DNA from: Poronia punctata
Lineage: Eukaryota; Ascomycota; Sordariomycetes; Xylariales; Xylariaceae
DNA: 58,701 nucleotides
Direction of reading: 5' to 3'
Assembly (NCBI GenBank): GCA_022579005.1
Contig: MU401679.1
Coordinates: forward strand, 1 to 58,701
In this document: piece after piece, positions 47,111 through 57,095 of the stretch
How the letters are laid out: each line of letters starts with the position of its first letter
How positions within the stretch are numbered: the stretch's first letter is position 1
The notes under the pieces: generated by a model
The model's input: only the letters and a program-made list of their open reading frames with translations
Database searches by the model: none
What the model was told of the DNA's origin: nothing
Position numbers and translations under genes: made by a program

Positions 47111-49049
47111 TGGAATATTTCTTTTGCAATTTTTGCCCTCATTTACACATACTCATAGCTATCAGCGTAGGCGCAAGTGCGTAGTATTCTACATGTTCAT
47201 TTTATTTTTATAAGTGTCATTTAAACGGTGGGATATGACAAGGGGCGAGCACTCGCAAAATATATGGTTAGCTTCTAGGAAGCGAACTTCATTTGGCCGT
47301 CGCAAGGAAACCGCAAATCACCTAACTTACCTACCCTGGAATGTGATTTCTATTCAAAAGCAGTCGCCACATGGTCTTCTTTGCTACCTACCGCAAATAT
47401 GCGACCTCGATATCTGTCTGTCTCGTTTAGCACGCTATAAATTTGGATATACCGTATACCTAGAACCAGACTCGATATGGACCTCCCGAAAACCTGCGGG
47501 CTGGCCCGTCATAGGTACATGTAGTAGTATATATCACACGATATCCGTCGCATCCCAGACGGATGAATCGTTTAACAGATCTAGACCACCACGCAAGGGC
47601 AAAGTCTCGACGAGAAGAGAACATTAACGAGAAACGAAGACATGCGAGCCTCGCCTATGATACCTACCCTGTAATATGATCTACGAGTACCCTAACCGGC
47701 TGTATGTACTCGTAACTCCACAAAAGTCGGGCGACACGTCACGTCCTACCTATTTAAAGATGGACTAACCTATCCTATCTAGTTACTCACTCACTCACTC
47801 ATCGTCGCAGGTAGGTAAATAAGAAAGAGATACATGCAGGATTCAATTTGATAGGCGAATTTGGAGGTTTTGCGTGCCCTTATATATCGCATGTAGGTAG
47901 GTAGTCTGAGACAGACAACGTGTTGTCTAGCCCTACAAACACATTATCGTATAGCAGAAACCTTACACACCTCCTCGAGTTAGGTAATACCTACCCCGGT
48001 CTGCATCTTGTGACCTTTAGATTACCGTCCCTGATAAGCGCCACCAGCAAGCGAACTTGGAGTAGGTAGGTAATTAACATTTACGACCCAGCTGAAAGAG
48101 AGAAAAAAGTCCCTTTCTACTAGGTTAGGTACTTGCAAGGGGGTCGGTCTGGACTGGTGGTACTGGGTAAGGTCGCTTGCGGCTGTTTCCTGCCGAGGAC
48201 CCTTGAACGAAATCTACGAGTACCAGTAAGTACAAGTGAGGTTTACGTGTAGGTACTTACATATGTATTTAGATCAGACGAACCAGGGTCTTCTAGTCCC
48301 TAGTCTTCGGAAGACGGGAACGATCTCGTTTTAAAGGCTCGGTACGTTTCCCATAACCTGAGATCCTAGCCCACGCGGGTAGATCACATTGCCCAGTTCA
48401 TCATTTCTTCCTTCCGAATTCCGAGTGAGAATGATTGATTGATCATTTGATTGTTTCCTACCTACATATCCAACCTATACAAATACCTAAGTTTTCGTCC
48501 CTCCGCACACACACACGTAGCAATAAATGTAAGCAGCACGTAGCATTTCCCGCAAACGCAAACGCAAACGCAAACGCAACGCAACCTAACCTCAGCTTTT
48601 GTTGGCATGCATTAGTTTTTCCCTGCTCGGAACCAATCCCAATCCTCGATCAAAATTCACCTCGTATTCATTCAGTATGTAACAGGGGATCTGGATCTAC
48701 ATACCTACATATGTAAAGACTACGCACATACTCGTACATATTATTATATTATTATTATTCGCTCATGAAAATGTTCTGGCCCCCTAATAACACGGCAAGA
48801 AGTGGTGCGATATCAGTTTGTGCAACATACTCGTACATGGGATAAAGATAGATAGATGCAGTTGGCTGGCATGTTACATACATACATACATACGTACACC
48901 ATACTAAGTAAATAAGTAGGTAGTCTTACCCTCGTTCAATCTACCTTTTCATTTCTCTCTGTTTGGCGGGATGTATGTTTTTTTGCCCATAGTTACATCT
49001 GGTTGGTTATGGAAACGATAACTGTAATAATTTAATAATATTCACAACT
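47111..49049. other. Intergenic upstream of the peroxidase gene
   Basis: No gene supported; a 137-codon frame (47214-47627) has no domain. The stretch is rich in TAGGTA/TACCTA words (near 47810-47818, 47893-47904, 48062-48072). It also has a CGCAAA tandem repeat (48551-48585), a CATA tetranucleotide run near 48876-48893 and an ATT repeat near 48741-48758. Confidence 0.45.
48551..48585 (+). repeat. CGCAAA hexanucleotide microsatellite
   Basis: Five tandem or near-tandem CGCAAA units in non-coding DNA about 500 bases before the peroxidase gene. Confidence 0.85.
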
Positions 49050-52000
49050 ATGCGGTGGGGTATTACCACGCCGCTCTTCTTGTCGGCAGCGTTCCTCACG
49101 TTGCCGACAAGCAGCAGCGCAAAACAAGATCCGACATGGCCATCACAGATCGACGAACTAGAAGAGATCATGTACCAAGTAAAGGGATACCGATCGCGAC
49201 AATTCGGCGGAACGGTTATCCCTTGTTCGAGCGAGGCCGCTGGTCCGGGAAGACATAATGCTGCGGCGTGGTTGAGGGCTGCTTTTCATGGTAATTTACT
49301 CATTACCCAATAATCGATCGGCCAAGTTTTTCATATTAACATATATTGAAAAAAAGACATGGCAACCTCCACAATAGCAGGAGGGCCAAGACAAGGCGGA
49401 ATGGACGGATCGTTACAATACGAGCTGACGAGCTCCGACAACATCGGCCCGGCCTTCAACACCACGTTGAAATTCATGGCAGATTACTACACCAGCAGAT
49501 CGGGCGTGGCCGACCTCCTCGCTCTGGGGGTGTATTATTCCGTGCGGTCCTGCAGCGGACCCATTGTCCCCATTGCAGCGGGCAGAATCGATGCTAAGGA
49601 GGCCGGACCTATCGGGGTTCCGTTGCCGCAGAACACGGCGTTTACTTTCGAGCAGCAGTTTGCGCGTATGGGGTTCAACAAGACGGAGATGATTCAGGCC
49701 GTGGCTTGCGGTCATTCCATCGGTGGGGTGCATGAGACCGAGTTCCCGCAGATTGTCCCCGTGGGAAGTACGGAGAACGGTGAGGGACCGACGGATTCGA
49801 CGGTCGATGTTTTTGATAATAATGTCGTGACGGAGTACGTTGCTGGGAATACGACGAATCCCATGGTTGTTGGACCGTCTATCCAGGCGACGAGGAATTC
49901 GGACTTCAAAGTGTTTAATTCGGATGGAAACGTGACGGTCAAGGCGTTGGTGGAGCCCAAAACGTTTAACAACGTCTGTGCGAATATCCTGCGCAAGATG
50001 ATCGAAGTTGTCCCGGACGGGGTCGTCCTTACCGATCCCATACAGCCGTACGAGGTTAAGCCGGTTAACATGCAACTTACGTTGAACACTGGGGCCACGA
50101 GCTTGCAATTGTCGGGACTTATTCGGGTTCGGACTACCGAGTTTGGCACTGATAGTGCTGAAAGTGTGACGCTGACGTACAAGAACCGGGATGGGAAAGA
50201 TAGCTGTGGCAACAAAGGCTGTGTATATAAGGCAGACCCTCTTGGTGCTACACAGGGGTTCGACGACACGTTTATGGTGAGTCGATACAGGCATTGTACT
50301 AGGGAAGGGTCTGTACTTGCTGACATGAAGGCAGTGGTTCCCTATCAATCTGGAGATCCCAGCCTCGACGGGCATCTCCTCCTTCACCTTGAAAGTGAAC
50401 ATGGCTAGCGGGACATCGAAAGCCTATGACAATAACGGCGAGACATACCTTGTGCAGGATGATATTCTCTTGCAGAAACCGCAGAGCTGCCTTCTACAGG
50501 GTAAGCTGCAAGTAGTAGCAGCTGTGAGTTCATACGAGTACCTAGGCTCGGTTTTCCAGCTGCTGATTAATATATCGTCTAGGTACGTAACGACCTCGGC
50601 AAGCTGCCTGTGAATATGCATCTGTCCTACAAGACGCCAGTGGGAGATCCGAACCGTCCAATTCCAACTTTGCATGACGATACCGTGGAGATGAAAAAGG
50701 GCGACTGTGTTGGGTCTTATACTTTCTATACCGCTACATATGACGATCTGGGCGAGCTGGACTATGCGACGAAAATCGATCTGGTCAGCGGGACGGGAGC
50801 AACAGCTCGACGAGATGACTTCAAGGCGGCAAGTGATTTGGGAGCAAACTGTATCGCATTCGACGGCCCACCCAAGTCTCAATGTACGGATGGGTCTGAT
50901 CCCGGTGACGATCCGCCAGAGTCGAGCACGACTACGACCACCACCAGTACACGTACTACGGCAACGAAGACGACCGCTGTGCCGACGGAAACCCTACACC
51001 ACAGATCCGCCGTGGGCAACTATACGCTTGTTGGTTGCCAGGCTGAGCCGACGGCTGCCGGGACTCGCGCTCTAGGTGGTGCTAGTTTCGCCTATGATGG
51101 GATGACCTTGGAAAGCTGCATGAAGAACTGCACAGGGTACTATTATTGGGGTACCGAATACGGGCGTGAATGTGAGTCGTCGGTTCCCCTGAAGATATTA
51201 CCATGTTCCCAACTTACCCATCTACAGGCTACTGTGGTAACTCGGTAAACCCGAACAGTAAGAACGCCACCCTTACCGAGTGTAATATTGCCTGCTCTGG
51301 AGACGAGACGGAATACTGTGGTGCGGGTGACAGAGTTGAACTGTACGCCACTACAGGCACAATCCCAACCCCAACCGGCACACCGGCTCCAAAGCCGACT
51401 GTAACGCCCTACCTGCGTATCGGCTGCTACAAAGAGCTCTCGACACGTGCGCTTACGGGCGGTACTTTTCCCAGCGACGACATGACCCTCGAGCTATGCG
51501 CGACGAGCTGCGACGGGTTTACTTATTTCGCCACGGAATACGGACGCGAATGTTACTGCGGCAACTTCATCGACTCGCGAAGCAACAAAACCGCCGACAC
51601 CGAGTGCAACATGCCTTGCGGCGGTGAAGAGACCGAGTACTGCGGCGCGAGCAACAGACTGGAGATGTACAGGCTGATAAACCCACCTACCAGCACCTCG
51701 ACCACGCCAACACCGACAGTCACGCCAACGCATAAACCGACCGTCTCCAGCTACGCACTCGAGGGCTGCTGGACAGAAGGCAAGGGTGTGCGCGCGCTCG
51801 ACTCCAAGGCCACCGCAGGAAACAACATCACGCTCGAGTCTTGCGCCGATTTCTGCAAGGAATACCACTATTTCGGGACCGAATTCGGCCGCGAATGCCA
51901 TTGCGGCGACGCGCTCGCTGCGTCCAGCAACCAGACGGAACTGGCCGAGTGTAATGTGCCCTGTGCCGGCGACGTATCCGAGTACTGCGGCGCCGCCGAC

Positions 52001-52372
52001 AGGTTAGACATCTACTACTCCAACACAACTGCGGGCCCGTCCCAGCCCCTCGTTGTCGGGAATTACTCCTGGTATGGCTGCCAGACCGAGGGCGACGGCG
52101 TTCGCGCCCTAGCTGGCAAGAGCCGAGTGGTAGATGACATGACGCTCGACGTGTGCGCCGCTTTCTGCGACGGCTTCACTTACTTTGGTACGGAGTACGG
52201 CGTCGAGTGTTATTGCGGGAACAAGTTCGGAAACGGATCGGTGGCGGCTACGACGGGAGATTGCAACACGGCCTGTGCCGGTGATGCGACGCAGCTTTGC
52301 GGTGCGGGTAATAGGTTGAGCGTTTATGAGGTAACGCCTATCACGCCTCCGGGAAGGATACGGAGGCCCTAA
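49050..52372 (+). CDS. Secreted heme peroxidase with four C-terminal WSC domains
   Basis: Five exons, 49050-49290, 49357-50276, 50335-50523, 50583-51171 and 51228-52372, give about 1027 residues. A signal peptide covers about 1-24 (hydrophobic LFLSAAFLTL, then SSSA). The plant/fungal-type peroxidase domain spans about 30-330: distal RAAFHD with Arg76 and His80, GGMDGSLQYE near 95, LALGVYYSVRSCSGP and AGRIDA, then proximal His200 in ACGHSIGGVH. A less clear region to about 560 follows (LEIPASTGISSFTLKV, then MHLSYKTPVGD), and a Thr-rich, probably O-glycosylated linker (about 565-585). Four WSC carbohydrate-binding domains lie at about 593-687, 707-795, 821-910 and 924-1015, each with GRECYCG-like and EYCGAxxRL segments. 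No membrane anchor is seen. It probably acts in the wall or on plant polysaccharide/lignin surfaces, with H2O2 as oxidant. The exon 3 end was set at 50523 because the nearer GTAAGC at 50501 breaks the frame. Confidence 0.87.
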
Positions 52373-53039
52373 CGTCTCGATGAAATAAATGGGTAATGTG
52401 TTTTTGTACCTACTATATGAAGGGATTTTCATGATGGGGGTTTTTTCGGGTTTTGGATAGAATATTTACGTGTCAATGCAGTTATAGACTAGGTACCTTA
52501 GGTAGCAAAGCTCGCTTCTGGCATTTGCTTGGAATTTTCATGATGAAGAAATAGGACCTGTTAGGACAGTGCTTGTATTGTGAAAAGCCTTTGGCAACCG
52601 GATCGCATTCCTTTCTGTCGAAAAAATGTCAAGAGCAAGATTTACTTGCAATGTGCTATGATAATGAGTAACAGAGGGAGATCCTAGAAACGCACTTTAG
52701 ATAGAGGATACCACCAGAGAAGGTTTTGCCGGCTAAAATCGTGCCCCGATCCCGCCCCACCTTCATTTCAGTTACCGTTTTCAACTACCTGCAGTACCTG
52801 CCAGTACTCACTCGGGCGCCTTCATGTTTAGAAATGTTTTGCTTTTATAAACATCAATCTACTATGCTCTGCATCTCTATCATTTTCATACTCGTAGATC
52901 ATTCCAGGCCATCGGCCAGCCGACAAGCTAAACAATAATAACCCCAAAACTCCCTTCCCAAAAACAAAAAGAAAAGAAATTGACGCGCAGAGTCTTTCCG
53001 TCGTCTCGTCTTTTTTTTTTTTTTTTTTTAAATCACCAT
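52373..53039. other. Convergent intergenic region, peroxidase and ribonuclease 3' ends
   Basis: No gene seen. It contains a T run at about 53011-53029. Both flanking transcripts must end here. Confidence 0.5.
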
Positions 53040-53564
53040 CTAGCTAGTCCCACTGCACCCAACAAAATTATTCCCACTCGCGCCCGTATGCGTAATCTCG
53101 CCCGCGAGCTTACACGCCGTAGTGATGATGACACGATCGGCACCGGGACTTCCTACATATTTTCCATATTTTAGCCGCACGCATTCATGAAGAGGAGGGT
53201 GTTAAAAAATCACGTACCACCGGTATAAGCACCACTTTCAAGCATAGGGAACTCCAGATAAGGCCCAGCGATGGGGAAGCTGAAGCCCTCGTAGTTGTTA
53301 TACGTATGTGGGTATCCGCCAGGTGCCTATATTATATATGTTGTAAGCCACATGCTCGTAATTATGTCTAACCTTGGGTAGTCAAAAACGTACCGAGCCT
53401 GACTGGTAATATGAGCAAGCCTTTTGCGCTGCTTGGTTGACTTGTGTGGCAGAGTAGTAATTCGAGCCACATGTTGTCGCCGCGCGCTCTTCTAAGAGAG
53501 GGGCGGCGAGGGATGGGGTGATGAAGGTGGCCACCAGGGCCAGAGGCAAGGAGCAGAAGTGCAT
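53040..53564 (-). CDS. Secreted guanyl-specific ribonuclease, RNase T1 family, F1 type
   Basis: Extracellular endoribonuclease that cuts RNA after G through a 2',3'-cyclic phosphate. Three exons on the minus strand, 53564-53394, 53326-53218 and 53152-53040, give 130 residues: signal peptide about 1-20 ([15 protein letters not shown]), a short propeptide ending in Glu-Arg, and a mature domain of about 100. The catalytic set of the family is present: Tyr and His in [12 protein letters not shown], Glu in PYLEFPML, Arg in PGADRVI and His in [11 protein letters not shown]. The cysteine pattern ([24 protein letters not shown]) matches the Fusarium F1 type, not Aspergillus T1, whose extra N-terminal disulfide is missing. 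It lacks the extended loops of ribotoxins, so a nutritional or effector-like role is more likely; that role is inferred. Confidence 0.92.
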
Positions 53565-53636
53565 CTTGATGATATGAGTGAAGAATGTCTGGGGGTAGAT
53601 TGATATGCACTATGTGTTCCTGGTCAAGTGATACGA

Positions 53637-53665
53637 GACAGGACAGGACAGGACAGGACAGGACA
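53637..53665 (+). repeat. GGACA pentanucleotide tandem repeat
   Basis: Five to six units of GGACA (TGTCC on the ribonuclease strand) lie between the TATA box and the ATG of the ribonuclease gene, so probably in its 5' leader. Confidence 0.9.
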
Positions 53666-53695
53666 TACGTCGCAGTCACCTGGACAAAGGTCTCT

Positions 53696-53708
53696 CTTTA
53701 TATATACA
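53696..53708 (-). promoter_or_regulatory. TATA box of the ribonuclease gene
   Basis: On the minus strand the sequence reads TATATATAAAG about 135 bases before the ATG. This is a near-consensus TATA box at a sensible distance for a strongly induced secreted-protein gene. Confidence 0.6.
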
Positions 53709-55853
53709 CACGAAATCTATCTGGAACTGTCTTGAACGTGCCTAATTTCTGGCAAGTAACCACCTTTCCCCTGTTTCATGCTGACCCTTCTTCCTAGAAG
53801 AAGCATGTAGCATTACTATACTTATCTGAGATTGTCTTAGACGCATGAAGCGCGGAAAAGGTCGCATCTCGTGTGTTCTCCCGGCATTGCGCCCACATCA
53901 ACAGTCTTATCTCCCAAGACGATTTCTATCCTCCTTTGCCCGAGGCTCGCATTTTGGTTTATCATCTCAATTAGAAAACAGGGTAATTGGAAGGTGGGGA
54001 GTTCAATCAACGACCGGTACGTGCACCTAAAGGGGCAGGTGAGCAAGTCGGGGAACGGAGAATGGGGAACGGGGTGGGCTAGGAAACGTGCGATTAAGGT
54101 TGGGTTTGTCCTACTTCTCTCTGTGAAACATCCCGGGATATTTTGTGGGGGCGGAGAAGAGAAGACGAAAGATACCGACCTCAGATCTGACTATACTGTA
54201 CTAGGTAGGAGATTGCAGATGCGGTTTTCTTGGAGTCGGGCTTGGGTTGTACACGTACACGTAGGTTGTTTTAGTCACAAAGTATTGTCTTGTTTGATAG
54301 ACAAGAGTATTCCGCGGATAAGAATAAGATGCGGAACGAGGTATGAATCGAAATAGTTGATGTTGCAAGAATGAGAGATAGGGTAGGTATGTTAGATAAA
54401 GAACGGACTTTGACGTACGTGTAGTGTGGGGGACCCATGTCTGCATTTTGATCTTTCTCTTGTGAAACCTAATAATGTTATTGTTCAACCTAGTAGAAAG
54501 GGTTGCAGTTGAAAATGGAAGCCAAATATTGTTAAATCAACATGATGCTTTCTAACCTGTGTATTTGCGGCTCTGACATGCCTTGTTAGAGTCTTTCCAG
54601 GTGCGCTATCTTGTTCAATCCTAATGGAAAAAATGCAAGAGTACCTAAATAAGAAGTCAATCAAAGTGTCAACGATGACACGGCTGTATGCCGACGTAAG
54701 AAGACCGCCAGTGTTGTGTTGGTCAAAATATTTCGCCTCCATATAGCCAGATATGTTTTTAGAATCTGCGTATTCGAAGTGCAAAGAAGCCCCTATGCAA
54801 TATTCCATATCTATCAATACGCTGTATACGTCTTATAAAGGTGCAGATCCGGGGACAGGCGGATCTTCGGGATCATCATTGCCGCATGTCGCCCTCCCCT
54901 GCCGAAAGTACCGAGATGCTGATCTTTACAAGTCCCGATGATCCTGCTCGTCTTAAGAGATCATAAAACTCTACATCGCCTTTCTATCATGTTTTCGTGG
55001 TTTGATGGTAGAAGAAGTTTTAGAGAAACACGTCTTTCTTTTGGGCTGATTTGGATGGATGATGTTTTCTTGCTCGATAGCTCATGCCGTACACTGGCAG
55101 GCGAATCCAAATTTGTCTGGGGTTAGCGTAGAGAGGGCGGTATTAGAACGCAGATGTGCTGACGTATCTTAAGAAGGTAGTAGCTGGATAAACAATGTAC
55201 CTTCCCATATCTATGGTAAAGCAATCGAATTCAAGATCTAAAGGCTCATTATACAGGTGTTGGGTAAAAATTCTTTGCAAAGCAAATGAAGTGCTCTTTG
55301 CCTACCTAGTACCTACTTAGGTACCTTGGGATTATCATACACTTTGCAGCTTTTTGCGAATATACATAATAGCTATCCCTCCTAGTAAAGCAAGCATTGT
55401 TTAGCTCTGCAAGCATAAAGGTACCCATCCTTCCCATCTTTTCAGGCGCCGTGCTGTCCTCCATTATGCACGATCCTTATAAAACCCATCGGAGGAATGG
55501 CAGGCTTTTGTAGGAACTCCCTATTCCCTTCCGTTCCCTGCCCTTCCCGCGAAGTGGTTTTTGACCACCTATTACTATCATCACCCCCGTTTCCCCCTTT
55601 GCAGCTTCCCTTTCCCTTTTCCTTTCCCTTTTCTTTTTTCTTTTCCCTTTTGCAACGTGCTCCATGTCCGATCTCCGTGTAAGAAACACAAGTAACGCCA
55701 TAGATAAAGCTCCTCCTGTCTCATACTAGTTGCCTTCTGTGGAGTGCAGGGCATTCTACACCAACTGTGTTGTACGTATATATGGGGTACGGTCTCCGGC
55801 CATACCTCAAGTTGAACTTTACGTTCAACCTATACAACACAAAAATCATGACA
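53709..55853. other. Intergenic between ribonuclease and 2EXR-protein genes
   Basis: No coding region is supported; open frames up to 161 codons lack domains or plausible composition. A pyrimidine-rich run of CCCTTT/TTTCC units lies at about 55590-55650. The part near 55700-55853 should hold the 3' end of the 2EXR gene. Confidence 0.45.
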
Positions 55854-57095
55854 CTATAGTATCCCAAGGCCCCAAGTTCGCCAGTCAGCTTCACCGCCGC
55901 AACAGTACCAGTGGTGACAATGCGGGCAAGCGCAGTCCTCACAGTGATCGAGTAGCATGTTATCCCAATCCGGTTCTTCCGGCGGATCCCACTCGTGCCA
56001 GCCCTGCAGAACTGTAGGTCCGTCGGCAGAAAATATCGAATAGTCATCTGTTGCTCGCTCTCCTTCCCCTGAAAAGAACACGAGGGCCTCCATATACTCC
56101 GGACCGTTGTCACGAAACACGCCAAAGTCAACGGCGTCATTGTCTGCGTGTCGGATGACCTCGTCGCCTCGGATGAACTTGTACTGCGGTCCAGGCACGC
56201 CCCCGTCCGGTTCGCAGCGTCTGCCGGCTTCAGCAAAGTTGGGGAAACGCTCATCTGCGTCTTCCAGGTCATAGAACGTGAGGTTCTTCCTCTGCGGCTC
56301 TCTCCAGCCGTAGCCGAGACAGTAGACATTCTCAAACTTCTTGGGAACATCTTCGTGGTCACCGAGTATCGTCTTGAACAGGTCTTGATACCACATTGAT
56401 ATTTCGAGGGGCTCGGTTTTTAACTCGCTGAGCTCCCTCTCGTCGTCCTTTGCCAGATGGAACATATTTAGAGGTGCTGGAACCATCCAGTTCTTGATGT
56501 CCCGGTAGTTACCCAGCCAGGTGCCGTGGAAATAAGGGTATACGGCACTACGAAGCATGTCTCCTTCCATCTCGGGCTTTTCAGACTGCCATGACGACAT
56601 GTACCAGAAGCTCCAATTGTGGTCCCAAGCGGCATACATGTATTTCTCAATTCTGAGAGCGACAATATCATCAGGGCCAATCCGACAATTCTGGATCGCA
56701 GAATTGCAATCGCACACGTCTCCGCACCTGAAAATCCGTCGTACTTCGTCATTGGCCTTCTCGCAATAGCGGAAGCTAAACCGGATCGGATACCGACGCA
56801 TCGCAATTTTGTAAGCCTGCCAGTTGACGAAGAGAAACCGGGGGATGCGGCCGGCCTCTATGTCTTCGGAAAGCTGGCCGGTGGACTCAACCGTCAAGGA
56901 CGCTATCTGCTGCGGTGCCATGGCGAATTCCCAAATCATCATTTGAACTTCGCGGGCAAGCAGGGAGAACTTTGGGAATGTAGTGGCCGGAGTCGAATGA
57001 TCCTCGGTATGCGCGTTACAAATCGCCTCGAGATCGCCCGGGATTGGAAGGTTGTATTCAACACCACGCTTATAGCCAAACTCACACCACGGCAT
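55854..57095 (-). CDS. 2EXR-domain protein with Cys/His-rich C-terminus, function unknown
   Basis: One exon of 413 residues. The 2EXR domain typical of filamentous-fungal families starts at residue 40 (FPKFSLLAREVQMMIWEFA) and continues with RFLFVNWQAYKIAMRRYP, where fungal 2EXR proteins carry their second conserved block. The domain resembles an F-box in its opening but its role is unknown. A cysteine-rich patch (CGDVCDC) follows near residue 125. The C-terminus holds CEDCACPHCHHWYCC (about residues 385-399), which could bind zinc. Acidic residues are frequent throughout. A CTTTCAG acceptor abuts the ATG on the minus strand, with a CTGAC branch-like word before it, so a 5' untranslated intron or an extra upstream coding exon is possible. 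Confidence 0.75.
   Translation of the reverse strand: MPWCEFGYKRGVEYNLPIPGDLEAICNAHTEDHSTPATTFPKFSLLAREVQMMIWEFAMAPQQIASLTVESTGQLSEDIEAGRIPRFLFVNWQAYKIAMRRYPIRFSFRYCEKANDEVRRIFRCGDVCDCNSAIQNCRIGPDDIVALRIEKYMYAAWDHNWSFWYMSSWQSEKPEMEGDMLRSAVYPYFHGTWLGNYRDIKNWMVPAPLNMFHLAKDDERELSELKTEPLEISMWYQDLFKTILGDHEDVPKKFENVYCLGYGWREPQRKNLTFYDLEDADERFPNFAEAGRRCEPDGGVPGPQYKFIRGDEVIRHADNDAVDFGVFRDNGPEYMEALVFFSGEGERATDDYSIFSADGPTVLQGWHEWDPPEEPDWDNMLLDHCEDCACPHCHHWYCCGGEADWRTWGLGIL

Noticed and set aside
49413..50402. 329-codon minus-strand frame opposite the peroxidase
   Set aside because: Antisense shadow of a long GC-biased exon; no domain and Arg/His-rich composition.
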